A stretch of 45,131 bases of DNA from an uncultured Pleomorphomonas sp. (GCA_937868725.1 CALMMQ010000018.1:1-45131); one strand, 5' to 3'; positions 33,270 to 43,078 are shown, counted from the stretch's first letter. A program made the numbers and translations. Notes: generated from the letters alone by a model not told the origin.

Positions 33270-34400
33270 ATGCAGTTGAAATACGCCGTTTCCGCGCTGG
33301 CGCTGGTCATGTCGCTCGGTCTGTCCGCCTCGGCGTTCGCCGCTGGCCCCAAGGTGGTGTCTGGCCCGGCCGCCGATCCCGTCTGTTTCAAGCCGTGGAA
33401 CGCCGACACCAAGTATTTCCAGTTCCCCAAGAAGGACGGCCCCTATCGCATCGCTCTGGCCAACGGCTTCGTCGGCAACACCTGGCGCATCCAGATGATC
33501 CAGACGGCCAAGGCCTACGCCGCCCAGCCGGATGTCGCCGCCCAGATCAAGGAATTCAAGGTCGTCTCGACCGGCGAGGACATCGCCGCCCAGATCGCCG
33601 CCGTCGACAACTTCATCAACTCCGGCTTTGACGCCATCATCGTCAACGCCCAGAATCCGGCCGCCTTCAAGCCGGTGATCAAGCGCGCCAACGCCAAGGG
33701 CGTCGTGCTCGTCGCCTTCGACAACACCCTCGACACGGACGAGGCCATCAACGTCAACGTCGACCAGAAGGCGCTCGGCAAGCTGTGGACGCAGTGGGTG
33801 GTCGACAACGTGCCCGAGAAGTCCGGCAAGATCCTGGAAGTGCGCGGCGTGTCCGGCACCTCGGTCGACCGCGACCGTCACGAGGGCGTGCTGGAGACCG
33901 TCAAGAACGCCGGCGGCAAGTTCGAAGTTGTCGAAGTGCAGGGCAATTGGGACGAAGGCACGACGCAGAAGGTGGTGGCCGATGCCGTCGCCGTGCACAA
34001 GTCGTTCGTCGGCGTCAGCACCCAGGGCGGTTCGGCCGGTGTGGTGCGCGCCCTCGCCGACTCGGGCCATCCCTACATCCCCATCGGCGGTGAGACCGAG
34101 AACGGCTTCCGCAAGCTCTGCGCCACCCATGCCGGCGAAGGCCTGAAGTGTCTGTCGGCCGGTACCGGTCCGGCCCAGGTGGCCGTAGCCATGAAGACGG
34201 CGCTCGCCGCCCTGGCCGGTAACGTCGTGCCGCAGTCGATCGCCCTGCCGCTGTCGGAAGTCCACGACCCCGACTTCAAGGACAAGGAGAACTTCTACTC
34301 CGACCAGTCCGACAACTTCTTCGTCGGCAACTCGTTCCCGACCTGCGGCATCAACTTCTCCGCTCAGGAGATCATGGGCCAGACCAAGCAGGATCAGTGA
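33270..34400 (+). CDS. CUT2-type periplasmic binding protein of the gluconate/ED cluster
   Basis: A 376-residue type-I binding protein. Signal peptide MQLKYAVSALALVMSLGLSA then SAFA (cleavage after about residue 24). The mature part shows PYRIALANGFVGNTWRIQMI, AVDNFINSGFDAIIVNAQNP and GVSTQGGSAGVVRAL. Four cysteines (DPVCFKPW, KLCAT, LKCLS, PTCGIN) could form two disulfides in the periplasm, which is less usual for this family. ATG 33270 follows GGGAGG; the in-frame upstream stretch covers the operator and is rejected. It opens the operon of importer, lactonase, gluconokinase, edd and eda, so the ligand is probably gluconate, a gluconolactone or a parent sugar. Confidence 0.9.
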   Translation: MQLKYAVSALALVMSLGLSASAFAAGPKVVSGPAADPVCFKPWNADTKYFQFPKKDGPYRIALANGFVGNTWRIQMIQTAKAYAAQPDVAAQIKEFKVVSTGEDIAAQIAAVDNFINSGFDAIIVNAQNPAAFKPVIKRANAKGVVLVAFDNTLDTDEAINVNVDQKALGKLWTQWVVDNVPEKSGKILEVRGVSGTSVDRDRHEGVLETVKNAGGKFEVVEVQGNWDEGTTQKVVADAVAVHKSFVGVSTQGGSAGVVRALADSGHPYIPIGGETENGFRKLCATHAGEGLKCLSAGTGPAQVAVAMKTALAALAGNVVPQSIALPLSEVHDPDFKDKENFYSDQSDNFFVGNSFPTCGINFSAQEIMGQTKQDQ

Positions 34401-34419
34401 TCGGACCTGTTGAAGACGG

Positions 34420-34443
34420 CCGGGGCGGTGTGGTCCGCCCCGG
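34420..34443. other. Hairpin after the gluconate-cluster binding-protein gene
   Basis: CCGGGGCGG (34420-34428) pairs perfectly with CCGCCCCGG (34435-34443) around a 6-base loop, between the binding-protein stop and the ATPase start. It is the strongest of the five binding-protein hairpins. Confidence 0.6.
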
Positions 34444-34474
34444 TCGGTTTGTCGGAAACCCCGGGGGAGTCGCC

Positions 34475-35998
34475 ATGCCCGATCCATCCATCCTTCTCGA
34501 AATGCGCCATGTCACCAAGCGATATGGCGGAACGCTGGCGCTCTCGGACGTCAGTTTCGCCGCCCGCGCCGGCGAGATTCATGCCGTCATGGGCGAAAAC
34601 GGCGCTGGCAAGTCGACCCTCATCCGGGTGTCGTCGGGCGTCACCGACCCCAGCGACGGCGAGCTGCTCTATCGCGGCGAACCGGTGCGCTTCACCTCGC
34701 CCTTGCAGGCCGTGCGCCAGGGCATCGTCTGCGTCTTTCAGGAACTGTCGCTGGTGCCCGACCTGACGGTGGCCGAGAACCTGTCCATCGTCGACGGGCC
34801 CCGCCGCTTCGGTCTTGCCAACCGCCGTGCCGAAATCGAGCGGGCACGCGCGCTGCTCGACAGCGTCGGCTGCGGCGACATCCATCCGCTGGAGCTGGTG
34901 CGCGACCTGACGCTGTCGCGCCGGCAGATGGTGGAGATCGCCAAGGCGCTCGGCCGCAAGCCGCGCCTGCTCATCCTCGACGAGGCCACCTCGGCGTTGA
35001 CCTCCGAGGACGTCGAGCGGGTGTTCGCCATCGTTCGCCGGCTGCGCGACGAGGGGGTCGGCATCCTCTACGTCTCGCACCGCATGCAGGAGATCGAGGC
35101 GCTGGCCGACACCGTGTCGGTGTTCCGCAACGGTCGCCACATCGAGACCTTCAAGGCCGGCTCCAAGCCGGTCGGCGACATCGTCCAGCTGATGATCGGT
35201 CGCGAGGTCGAAAGCTACTATCCACCCAAATCGACAGCGCCCCGGGGCGAGACCGCCCTCAAGGTCGACGCCCTCTCCTGGGGGCGTCAGCTCAAAGGCG
35301 TCGATCTCGAACTGCACAAGGGCGAGATCCTCGGCATCGGTGGCCTCGACGGCCAGGGCCAGCGCGAGCTGCTGCTGGCGCTGTTCGGTGCCCTGAAGGA
35401 CGTCGGCGGCACAGTGACGGCCGGCGGCCAGCGGCTGCGCCTCTCCGGTCCCACCGAGGCCATGGCGGCGCCGTTGCCCATCGCCCTCATTCCCGAGGAC
35501 CGCAAGTTCGAGGGGCTGATGCTGCCGATGAGCGTCAAGGACAACATGTCACTCGCCGCCCTCAAGCGCTTCAGCGGTCCCTTCGGCATCGACGCCGGCG
35601 CCGAGGCGGCCGAGCAGCAGCGTTGCCTCAAGGAGCTGCAGATCAAGGCGCCCGACCTCGACGCCGCCGTCTCGACGCTGTCGGGCGGCAATCAGCAGAA
35701 GGTGGTGCTGGCCAAGTGGCTGATGACCGCCCCCGGCATCCTGCTGTTCTCGGACCCGACGCGCGGCATCGATGTCGGCACTAAGCAGGAGATCTACCGC
35801 CTGCTGCGCCGTCTCGCCGACGAGGGCGCCGCCATCCTGTTCTATTCCACCGACTATGCCGAGCTGATCGGCTGCTGCGACCGCGTGCTGGTGATGTACG
35901 GCGGCCGCGTCACGCGGGAACTGGCCGGCGACGAACTCACCGACCGCAACCTGCTCGAAGCCGCCCTCGACGTCTCGCCCATGAGGAGGAGCGCATGA
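34475..35998 (+). CDS. CUT2-type ABC ATPase with two nucleotide-binding domains
   Basis: A 507-residue RbsA-type tandem ATPase. Domain 1: Walker A GENGAGKST, Q-loop in FQELSLVPDLT, Walker B LLILDEATSALTSED. Domain 2: degenerate Walker A GGLDGQGQREL, signature LSGGNQQKVVLAKWL, FSDPTRGIDVGTKQEIY. ATG 34475 follows GGGGGAG. Its TGA overlaps the next permease start (ATGA at 35995-35998). It energises the two permeases downstream. Confidence 0.94.
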   Translation: MPDPSILLEMRHVTKRYGGTLALSDVSFAARAGEIHAVMGENGAGKSTLIRVSSGVTDPSDGELLYRGEPVRFTSPLQAVRQGIVCVFQELSLVPDLTVAENLSIVDGPRRFGLANRRAEIERARALLDSVGCGDIHPLELVRDLTLSRRQMVEIAKALGRKPRLLILDEATSALTSEDVERVFAIVRRLRDEGVGILYVSHRMQEIEALADTVSVFRNGRHIETFKAGSKPVGDIVQLMIGREVESYYPPKSTAPRGETALKVDALSWGRQLKGVDLELHKGEILGIGGLDGQGQRELLLALFGALKDVGGTVTAGGQRLRLSGPTEAMAAPLPIALIPEDRKFEGLMLPMSVKDNMSLAALKRFSGPFGIDAGAEAAEQQRCLKELQIKAPDLDAAVSTLSGGNQQKVVLAKWLMTAPGILLFSDPTRGIDVGTKQEIYRLLRRLADEGAAILFYSTDYAELIGCCDRVLVMYGGRVTRELAGDELTDRNLLEAALDVSPMRRSA

Positions 35999-36975
35999 AA
36001 ACCCTGCGTCTCACGCTCGCCCACAATGCCGGCCCGCTGGCCGCGCTGGCCATCTTCATCCTGATGTTTGCCATCTACATCGCCTTTCACCCGGCCGGCT
36101 TGTCCAGCGCCGTGGTGACCACCGCCACCAACAAGGCGGTGCTCTTGGCGCTGGTGGCCATGGCCCAGACCCTGCCGGTGCTGACCGGCGGCATCGACAT
36201 GTCGGTCGGCGTCATCTTCGTGCTGACCAACTGTCTCGCCTCGCGTCTGGTGGTCGGTACCATGCCCGAAGCGCTGCTCGGCATCCTCGCCGTGCTGGTT
36301 GCCGGCTCGCTGGCCGGCCTGGTCAACGGCCTGATCGTCGTGGCCGGCCGCCTGCAGCCGATGATCACCACGCTCGCCTCCGGCGCCGTGTTCGCCGGCA
36401 TCGCCCTGTGGATCCGGCCGAGCCCGGGCGGCGACGTCCAGTCCGACATCGCCGACTTCGCCACCGGCACGCTGTTCGACACCATCCCCGTCGGTCTCCT
36501 GCTGCTCGCCGCCGTGGTGCTGGCGGTGTGGGTGCCGTTCCGCCGCTCCGAGTACGGCCGCGCCGCCCTCGCCATCGGCTCCAACGAGAACGCCGCCTAC
36601 GTCTCCGGCGTGCCGACCCGCCAGGCCAAGATGCTGGTCTACGTGCTGTCCGGCCTGCTGGCGGCCATCGGCGGCATCCTGCTCACCTGCAACACCTATT
36701 CCGGCGAAGCCTCGGCCACGGTGGCCGGTGCCTACACGCTCAATTCCATCGCCGCCGTCGTCATCGGCGGCACCAGCCTGGCCGGCGGTTGGGGTACGGC
36801 CATCGGCTCGGTGTTCGGCGCCTTCATTCTCCGGACCATCGAGGATTTGCTGTTCGTCTTCGATCTGCCGCCGCTGTGGCAGCCGCTGTTCCAGGGGGCG
36901 GTACTGCTCCTCGCCATCAGCGTCGGCGCCATTCGCGTCTTCCGGGTCAAGAACCGTCTGGAGATCTTCCAATGA
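35995..36975 (+). CDS. CUT2-type ABC permease (first of pair, gluconate cluster)
   Basis: A 326-residue RbsC-family membrane protein with about eight to ten hydrophobic segments, the early motif LPVLTGGIDMSVGVIFVLTN and the late motif VVIGGTSLAGGWGTAIGSVF. GAGGAG lies just before the ATG, which overlaps the ATPase stop. The gene's own TGA overlaps the next ATG by four bases, so ATPase and both permeases are translationally coupled. Confidence 0.93.
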   Translation: MKTLRLTLAHNAGPLAALAIFILMFAIYIAFHPAGLSSAVVTTATNKAVLLALVAMAQTLPVLTGGIDMSVGVIFVLTNCLASRLVVGTMPEALLGILAVLVAGSLAGLVNGLIVVAGRLQPMITTLASGAVFAGIALWIRPSPGGDVQSDIADFATGTLFDTIPVGLLLLAAVVLAVWVPFRRSEYGRAALAIGSNENAAYVSGVPTRQAKMLVYVLSGLLAAIGGILLTCNTYSGEASATVAGAYTLNSIAAVVIGGTSLAGGWGTAIGSVFGAFILRTIEDLLFVFDLPPLWQPLFQGAVLLLAISVGAIRVFRVKNRLEIFQ

Positions 36976-37961
36976 TGGCCACGCCCTCCGCCTCCAGCTG
37001 GACTCTCGCCATGAACCGCTTCGGCATCGACCGTCCCGTCCAGATCGCCATCGGCTGCATCATCGCCCTGCTCGCCGCCGGCGCCGTCTACTCGCCCGCC
37101 TTCCTGTCGCAGGACTATCTGCTGCAGCAGCTGCAGATCGCCACCTTCCTCGGCGTCATCGCCTCCGGCGCCATGATGGTGGTGCTGCTCGGCCACATCG
37201 ACCTGTCCATCCCCTGGGTGGTGACGCTGGGGGCCATGATGGCCACCGGCCTCTCCGGCTGGATCGGGCCGCTTGGCGTGGTGCTGGCCATTCCGTTCGG
37301 CATCCTGTGCGGGGCGCTGGTCGGCGTGTTCAACGGCATCGGCGTCGCCTACCTGCGCCTGCCGGCCATGATCTTCACCCTTGGCACCAACGCCGTGGTG
37401 CAGGGCCTCTTGGTGCTGCTCACCGGCGGCTCGGCGCCGCAGGACAAGGCCACCGACGCCATGCGCCTCATCGCCGTTGGCCGCTCGTTCGCCGGCATCC
37501 CCAACGCCGTGCTGGTGTGGCTGGTGGTCGGTGGCGGCATGATCTTCCTGCTGCGCCGCACCCGCTTCGGCCGGGCCGTCTACGCCATCGGCAACATGGA
37601 GGCGGCCGCCTATCTCTCCGGTATCCGCACCGGCCGCATCATCGTCGCCTGCTTCGCCTTTTCCGGCGCCATGGCCGCCCTGTCGGGCATCCTGCTGGCC
37701 GGCTACTCCACCAAGGCCTACCAGGCCATGGGCGACAGCTTCCTGATGCCGGCTATGGCGGCGGTGGTGCTGGGCGGCACCTCCATTCTCGGCGGCCGCG
37801 GCAACTATCTCGGCACGGTATGCGGCGTCATCCTCATCACGCTGCTGCAGTCGATCCTGTCGATCATGCAGATGCCCGACGCCGGCCGCCAGGTCATCTA
37901 CGGTGCCGTCATCATCGCCATGCTGCTGGTCTACGGTCGCGAGCGCAGCACCCGCGTCTGA
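36972..37961 (+). CDS. CUT2-type ABC permease (second of pair, gluconate cluster)
   Basis: A 329-residue RbsC-family permease. Early motif MVVLLGHIDLSIPWVVTLGA and late motif VVLGGTSILGGRGNYLGTVC are diagnostic. The start ATG 36972 overlaps the preceding stop; a second ATG follows directly and could also serve. It differs enough from the first permease to suggest a heterodimeric channel. The next gene, the lactonase, begins 64 bases later. Confidence 0.93.
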   Translation: MMATPSASSWTLAMNRFGIDRPVQIAIGCIIALLAAGAVYSPAFLSQDYLLQQLQIATFLGVIASGAMMVVLLGHIDLSIPWVVTLGAMMATGLSGWIGPLGVVLAIPFGILCGALVGVFNGIGVAYLRLPAMIFTLGTNAVVQGLLVLLTGGSAPQDKATDAMRLIAVGRSFAGIPNAVLVWLVVGGGMIFLLRRTRFGRAVYAIGNMEAAAYLSGIRTGRIIVACFAFSGAMAALSGILLAGYSTKAYQAMGDSFLMPAMAAVVLGGTSILGGRGNYLGTVCGVILITLLQSILSIMQMPDAGRQVIYGAVIIAMLLVYGRERSTRV

Positions 37962-38025
37962 CCGCGACGACCGAGGGCGGCTTGCCGTCCTCGGCTTCCC
38001 CGACAACAAGCCTCCAGGACCCATC

Positions 38026-38934
38026 ATGACTGAAACGGTTTTCGAGCGGTTCGATCTGCGGGCCGATCGCTGCTTCCTGAGCAACGTCTTCTCCCTCGAG
38101 ACCATCGCCTCCGGCCTGCGCTGGGCCGAAGGTCCGGTGTGGTTTGCCGACCGCCGTTGCCTGCTGTGGAGCGACATTCCCTCCAACCGCATCCACTACT
38201 GGCTCGAAGACGGCGCCAGCGGCATCTATCGCCAGCCCTCGAACTTCGCCAACGGCAACACCCACGACGGCGCCGGCCGCCTCGTCAGCTGCGAGCACCA
38301 GACGCGCCGCGTCACCCGCACCGAATACGACGGTTCGGTCACCGTCATCGCCGATCGCTTCGAGGGCAAACGCCTCAATTCGCCCAACGACGTCGTCGTC
38401 AAGCGTGATGGCAGCGTCTGGTTCTCCGACCCCGACTACGGCATCATGAACGACTACGAGGGCGGTCGCGGCGTCAGCGACATCGGCGCCTGCAACGTCT
38501 ACCGTGCCGATCCGGCCACCGGCGCCGTCACGCTGGCCGCCTCCGGCTACTGCAAGCCCAACGGTCTTGCCTTCTCGGCCGACGAGCGGCTGCTCTACGT
38601 CGCCGACAGCGGCGGTTCGCACGTGCCGGGCGGGCCTAAGAAGATCTTCGTCCACGACGTCCAGGACGACGGCCGCCTCGGCCCGGCCCGGGTGTTCGCC
38701 GACCTCGGCGACGACGTGCCGGACGGCTTCCGCCTCGACGACGCCGGCAACGTCTGGACCTCGGCCGGCAAGGCCGTCTGTGTCTTCGCTCCCGACGGCA
38801 CGCTGATCGGCCGCATCAACGTGCCGGAGATCGTTGCCAACGTCACCTTCGGCGGCGCCTGCCGCCACCGGCTGTTCATCACCGCCAGTTCGTCCGTCTA
38901 CGCGGTCTACACGGCGGCGCGCGGTCTGCGCTGA
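38026..38934 (+). CDS. SMP-30/gluconolactonase family lactonase
   Basis: A 302-residue six-bladed beta-propeller hydrolase that opens aldonolactones such as gluconolactone. Expected metal ligands are visible: Glu35 in RWAEGPVWF, Asn121 in NSPNDVVV, the Asn in CKPNGLAFSADERLLYVADS and the Asp in DVPDGFRLDDAGN. No signal peptide is seen, so it acts in the cytoplasm. It sits between the importer and gluconokinase, so it would supply gluconate to the kinase. Specificity for the C6 lactone is inferred from this context; other aldonolactones are possible. Confidence 0.9.
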   Translation: MTETVFERFDLRADRCFLSNVFSLETIASGLRWAEGPVWFADRRCLLWSDIPSNRIHYWLEDGASGIYRQPSNFANGNTHDGAGRLVSCEHQTRRVTRTEYDGSVTVIADRFEGKRLNSPNDVVVKRDGSVWFSDPDYGIMNDYEGGRGVSDIGACNVYRADPATGAVTLAASGYCKPNGLAFSADERLLYVADSGGSHVPGGPKKIFVHDVQDDGRLGPARVFADLGDDVPDGFRLDDAGNVWTSAGKAVCVFAPDGTLIGRINVPEIVANVTFGGACRHRLFITASSSVYAVYTAARGLR

Positions 38935-38972
38935 CGGCGCGCCAACTCGATCCTCCGCACGGGAAATTGCAA

Positions 38973-39485
38973 ATGATCATCATCGTCATGGGAGTCTCCG
39001 GCTCCGGCAAGTCGACGATCGGGGCGCTGCTGGCCAGTCGTCTCGGCTGCGGCTTTTCCGACGCCGACGACTTCCATCCCGCCGCCAACGTCGAGAAGAT
39101 GCGGCGCGGCATTCCGCTCACCGACGACGATCGCTGGCCCTGGCTCGGCGCGCTGCGTCAGGCCATCGATGACTGGCAGGCGACCGGCACCAGCCACGTC
39201 ATCGCCTGCTCGGCGCTGCGTCAGAGCTATCGCGACGTGCTGTCGTCGCCGGGTGACGTCCTGTTCGTCTATCTCAAGGGCGCCCCCGAGACGGTCGCCG
39301 CCCGCCTTGAGGCACGCAAAGGCCACTACATGAACCCCAATCTCCTCGCCAGCCAGTTCGAAACGCTGGAAGAACCGCAGGGCGCACTCGTCGTCGACAT
39401 CACGCCGACGCCGGAGGCCATCGTCGAGACGATCCTCAGTCACATCGCCACGCTCGGCTCCGACGGGAAAGGGGCGCGCGCATGA
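38973..39485 (+). CDS. gntK: Gluconokinase (GntK/IdnK type)
   Basis: A 170-residue P-loop kinase that converts D-gluconate to 6-phosphogluconate. Walker [10 protein letters not shown] (7-15), the substrate region [20 protein letters not shown] then [23 protein letters not shown] and [20 protein letters not shown] match the GntK family closely, and length is typical. ATG 38973 is chosen; a TTG two codons earlier is possible. The TGA overlaps the edd ATG (39482-39485), coupling kinase and dehydratase synthesis. Confidence 0.96.
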   Translation: MIIIVMGVSGSGKSTIGALLASRLGCGFSDADDFHPAANVEKMRRGIPLTDDDRWPWLGALRQAIDDWQATGTSHVIACSALRQSYRDVLSSPGDVLFVYLKGAPETVAARLEARKGHYMNPNLLASQFETLEEPQGALVVDITPTPEAIVETILSHIATLGSDGKGARA

Positions 39486-41332
39486 CCCTCCATTCCGCCA
39501 TCGCCGCCGTCACCGATCGCATCGAGCAGCGCAGCGCGGCGAGCCGCCGGGCCTACCTCGACGACATCGCCGCCACCCGCCAGGCGCTCGTCGCCGGCCC
39601 GGCCCGCCATCGCCTCGCCTGTTCCAACCTCGCTCACGGCTTCGCCGCCTGTCCGGCCGACGACAAGCGCCGCCTCCTCGGTGCCGCCGCCCTCAACCTC
39701 GGCATCGTCACCACCTACAACGACATGCTGTCGGCCCATCGGCCCTATGAGCGCTATCCCGAGCTGATGCGCGCCGAAGCCGCCCGGCTCGGTGCCGTGG
39801 CGGAAGTGGCCGGCGGTGCGCCAGCCATGTGCGACGGCGTCACGCAGGGCCGCACCGGCATGGAGCTCAGCCTGTTCTCGCGCGACGTCATTGCCATGTC
39901 GACCGGCGTCGCTCTGGCGCACGACATGTTCGACGCCACGCTGATGCTCGGTATTTGCGACAAGATCGTTCCCGGCCTCGTCATCGGCGCTCTGGCCTTC
40001 GGTCATCTGCCGACGGTGTTCGTCCCGTCCGGACCGATGCCGTCGGGCATCACCAACGCCGAGAAGAACGCCGTGCGGCAGGCCTACGCCGCCGGCAAGG
40101 CCAGCGACGCCGACCTCCTGGCCGCCGAGGCCGGCGCCTACCATGCCCCCGGTACCTGTACCTTCTACGGCACAGCCAACACCAATCAGATGCTGCTGGA
40201 GATCATGGGGCTGATGCTGCCCGGCTCGGCCTTCGTGGCGCCGGACACGCCCTTGCGCGACGCCCTGACCCGCGCCGCCGTCGAGCGTGCCGTTGCCATC
40301 GCCGGCTTCGGTGACACCGCCCAGCCGATCGGTCCGATGCTCGACGCCCGCGCCTTCGTCAACGGCATCGTCGGCCTTTGTGCCACCGGTGGCTCGACCA
40401 ACCTCACCATCCACCTGATCGCCATGGCGCGGGCGGCCGGGCTCAGCATCAACTGGGACGACTTCGCCGCCGTCTCGGCCGTGGTGCCGCTCTTGGTGCG
40501 CGCCTATCCCAACGGCAAGGCCGACGTCAACGGCTTCCGCGACGCCGGCGGCGTGCCGTTCCTGGTGCGCGAACTGCGCCGGGCCGGCCTGCTGCACGAC
40601 GACGTCCGCACCATTCTCGGCGCCGGTCTTGCCCCCTACGAGCAGACACCGACCCTCGACGCCGCCGGCCGGCTGGTGTTTGCTGCAACGCCGGCCGAGA
40701 GCGCCGACGAAACGGTGGTTCGGCCGTTTGCGCGGCCGTTCCAGGCCACCGGCGGTCTCAACCTGCTCACCGGCAACATCGGTCGCGCCGTCATCAAGTC
40801 ATCGGCCGTTGCCCTCGAACACCAGACCGTTGAGGCGCCGGCCCGTGTCTTCGCCTCGCAGGAAGCCTTCCTCGCCGCCTTCAAGGCCGGTCTCGACGAG
40901 GACTTCGTCGCCGTGGTTCGCTTCCAGGGCCCCCGCGCCAACGGTATGCCGGAGCTGCACAAGCTGACGCCGCCGCTCGGCCTGTTGCAGGATCGCGGCC
41001 GCCACGTGGCGCTCGTCACCGACGGGCGCATGTCCGGCGCCTCCGGCAAGGTGCCGGCGGCCATCCACGTCACGCCGGAAGCGGCGGCCGGTGGCGCCAT
41101 CGCCCGTATCCGCGACGGCGACCGCATCCGCCTCGACGTCGCCACCGGCCGGCTCGACGTGCTGGTCCCGGCCGACGAGTGGGCGGCCCGCCCGCCCGTC
41201 ACCGCCGATCTCGCCGCCAACGGCCGCGGCGGCGGTCGCAACCTGTTCACGGCGCTGCGTCGGGCCGTCGGCTCGGCCGAGGACGGCGCCACCACGCTGG
41301 CCGGTCCCATGGTGCTGGAGGATGGCCGATGA
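39482..41332 (+). CDS. edd: 6-phosphogluconate dehydratase
   Basis: A 616-residue IlvD/Edd-family iron-sulfur dehydratase that converts 6-phosphogluconate to 2-keto-3-deoxy-6-phosphogluconate, the first Entner-Doudoroff step. Cluster-ligand cysteines are apparent at Cys117 ([10 protein letters not shown]), Cys159 ([10 protein letters not shown]) and Cys226 ([15 protein letters not shown]). The C-terminal [20 protein letters not shown] and [13 protein letters not shown] are family hallmarks; the latter separates Edd from IlvD. Start and stop overlap gntK and eda by four bases each. Identification is firm. Confidence 0.97.
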   Translation: MTLHSAIAAVTDRIEQRSAASRRAYLDDIAATRQALVAGPARHRLACSNLAHGFAACPADDKRRLLGAAALNLGIVTTYNDMLSAHRPYERYPELMRAEAARLGAVAEVAGGAPAMCDGVTQGRTGMELSLFSRDVIAMSTGVALAHDMFDATLMLGICDKIVPGLVIGALAFGHLPTVFVPSGPMPSGITNAEKNAVRQAYAAGKASDADLLAAEAGAYHAPGTCTFYGTANTNQMLLEIMGLMLPGSAFVAPDTPLRDALTRAAVERAVAIAGFGDTAQPIGPMLDARAFVNGIVGLCATGGSTNLTIHLIAMARAAGLSINWDDFAAVSAVVPLLVRAYPNGKADVNGFRDAGGVPFLVRELRRAGLLHDDVRTILGAGLAPYEQTPTLDAAGRLVFAATPAESADETVVRPFARPFQATGGLNLLTGNIGRAVIKSSAVALEHQTVEAPARVFASQEAFLAAFKAGLDEDFVAVVRFQGPRANGMPELHKLTPPLGLLQDRGRHVALVTDGRMSGASGKVPAAIHVTPEAAAGGAIARIRDGDRIRLDVATGRLDVLVPADEWAARPPVTADLAANGRGGGRNLFTALRRAVGSAEDGATTLAGPMVLEDGR

Positions 41333-41964
41333 GCCAGGACGTTCAAGCCGTCGATGCCGTCATGACGCTGGCGCCGGTCATTCCGGTGCTGATCCTCGAC
41401 GATCCGGAAACGGCGCTCGCCATCGGTCGGGCCCTGGTGGCTGGCGGCCTGCCGGCGCTGGAGGTGACCTTGCGCACCCCGCGCGCCCTCGATTGCCTCA
41501 AGGCGCTGTCGACGCTGCCCGGCGCCGTCGCCGGTGCCGGTACCGTGCTCAACGCCGGCCAGGCCGAAGCCGCCCGTGCTGCCGGCGCCCGCTTCATGGT
41601 GTCCCCCGGCGCCACGCCGGCCCTGGTCGCGGCGGTGGAAGCCACCGGCGTGCCGCTGCTGCCGGGTGTCGGCACGGCCAGCGAACTGATGGCCATGCTC
41701 GAGCGTGGCTACGAGCGGCTGAAGTTCTTCCCGGCCGAAACGTCGGGCGGGGCGGCTCAGCTCAAGGCTTTCGCCTCGCCGTTCGGTCGCGTCCGCTTCT
41801 GCCCCACCGGCGGCATCGACGCGGCCAAGGCGCCGACCTACCTCGGCCTGACCAACGTCGCCTGTGTCGGCGGCTCGTGGGTGACGCCGGCCGACGCCGT
41901 TGCCGCCCGCGACTGGGATCGCATCGAGGCACTGGCCCGGGCGGCCGCCCGCCTCCGGGCGTAA
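41329..41964 (+). CDS. eda: KDPG aldolase (2-keto-3-deoxy-6-phosphogluconate aldolase)
   Basis: A 211-residue class I aldolase that splits KDPG into pyruvate and glyceraldehyde-3-phosphate. The active site shows Glu45 and Arg49 in LEVTLRTP, Schiff-base Lys132 in ERLKFFPAE, and the phosphate loop CPTGGI. Length matches E. coli Eda (213). ATG 41329 overlaps the edd stop. It is the final enzyme of the pathway and the last gene before a 168-base gap to the DeoR regulator. Confidence 0.96.
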   Translation: MSQDVQAVDAVMTLAPVIPVLILDDPETALAIGRALVAGGLPALEVTLRTPRALDCLKALSTLPGAVAGAGTVLNAGQAEAARAAGARFMVSPGATPALVAAVEATGVPLLPGVGTASELMAMLERGYERLKFFPAETSGGAAQLKAFASPFGRVRFCPTGGIDAAKAPTYLGLTNVACVGGSWVTPADAVAARDWDRIEALARAAARLRA

Positions 41965-42132
41965 GGGAAGCATTCCTCTGTCGGTCTGGTCAACGCCGGG
42001 CACTTGTGGCACTGGAAACGTTCGCAACGATGGGCGATGATCGCCCGTCGGCGTCTCCGCGTCGGGCCCCTGCCTTTGGGGCGGCGTGGGGGTGAGGAAC
42101 GTCCCGGCGACGCGGGGGGCAGGGGTACGGCT

Positions 42133-42912
42133 TTGAACGAGAAGGATCGCCTGGATAGGATTGTCAGCGTTCTTGACGAGCGACAGTTCATGTCGGTCAA
42201 GGACCTGACCGAACAGCTGGAGGTGTCGCCGGCCACCATTCGCCGCGACATCGCCAAGCTGCACAACCTCGGTCGTGTCCGCAAGGTGTTCGGCGGCATC
42301 GCGCCCTCCAACGACTCGGTGTCGCAGCGTCTGGCCGCCCGTCCCTTCGAGGCCAACCGCATCCTGCACATCGAGCGCAAGGAAGCCATCGCCGTCGAGG
42401 CCGAGAAGCTCTGCAACGATGGCGACAAGCTCATCGTCAACGGCGGCTCGACCTGCTTCCAGTTCGCCAAGCGGCTCGGCTACCGCAACCTCAGCATCTT
42501 CACCAATTCCATGCCATTGGCCTCCGCCCTCTACGAGCACGGCGTCTGCAATCTGGTCATCGCCGGCGGCGACGTCCACCGCGAGCCCGGCATCATCTTC
42601 TCGCCCTTCAGCCAGGACAGCGGCTATTACGCTTCGAAGTTCTTCCTGAGCGCTCAGGGCATCAGCGCCGCCGGCCTGCACGAGTCGCACCCGCTGCTGG
42701 TCCGGACCATCCAGGCCTTCCAGGAGCTGGCCGACGAGGTGGTGGTGCTGGTCGACAGCAGCAAGTTCTCCATCCGCGCCCGCCATATCGCCATGCCGCT
42801 CGCCCGCGTCAGCACGCTGATCACCGACGACGGCCTGACCGAAACCGACCGGCGCATCCTCGAGGATGCCGGCATCACGGTGATCATCGCCGCCGCCGGC
42901 GAGGTCGCCTGA
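42133..42912 (+). CDS. DeoR-family transcriptional regulator
   Basis: About 259 residues. The N-terminal helix-turn-helix [20 protein letters not shown] followed by RRDI, then RVRKVFGGI, is the DeoR signature. The C-terminal DeoRC sensor domain binds phosphorylated sugars ([34 protein letters not shown]). The start is taken as TTG 42133, preceded by AGGGG, because it gives the usual family N-terminus [13 protein letters not shown]; longer upstream frames have odd composition. It follows eda by 168 bases, a gap holding a GGGCG/CGCCC hairpin (42032-42046). It may regulate the ED cluster in response to a sugar phosphate; this is inferred from position only. Confidence 0.88.
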   Translation: MNEKDRLDRIVSVLDERQFMSVKDLTEQLEVSPATIRRDIAKLHNLGRVRKVFGGIAPSNDSVSQRLAARPFEANRILHIERKEAIAVEAEKLCNDGDKLIVNGGSTCFQFAKRLGYRNLSIFTNSMPLASALYEHGVCNLVIAGGDVHREPGIIFSPFSQDSGYYASKFFLSAQGISAAGLHESHPLLVRTIQAFQELADEVVVLVDSSKFSIRARHIAMPLARVSTLITDDGLTETDRRILEDAGITVIIAAAGEVA

Positions 42913-42960
42913 TCCGGTGCCGGGGCGGTGAGCCGATCCGGCCGCACAGGCTGTTGAAAG

Positions 42961-43078
42961 CTAGAGCATCCGCCGATCACGTTGAAACAACATGATCGAC
43001 AAGCGGCTGCTCAACTTATTGAATCTGGAGCGATTTCTCATCGACCTGATGAGTCCATCAGGTCGGAAAACGCTCTAG
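42961..43078 (-). repeat. Dispersed intergenic repeat, copy 4 (full-length, 118 bp)
   Basis: This copy has CTAGAGC at 42961-42967 and GCTCTAG at 43072-43078, an inverted pair at the ends. Inside is a perfect 10-bp stem CGACCTGATG/CATCAGGTCG (43042-43051 with 43056-43065, loop AGTC). On the minus strand the order hairpin, GAAATCGCT, GATTCAA, GAGCAGCCGC matches copy 2. It lies between the convergent DeoR and transposase genes, and the TAG stop of the transposase (43075-43077) is inside its terminal CTAG. No open frame is present, so it behaves like a MITE or REP-type element. CTAG at both ends may be part of the termini or a target duplication. Confidence 0.75.
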
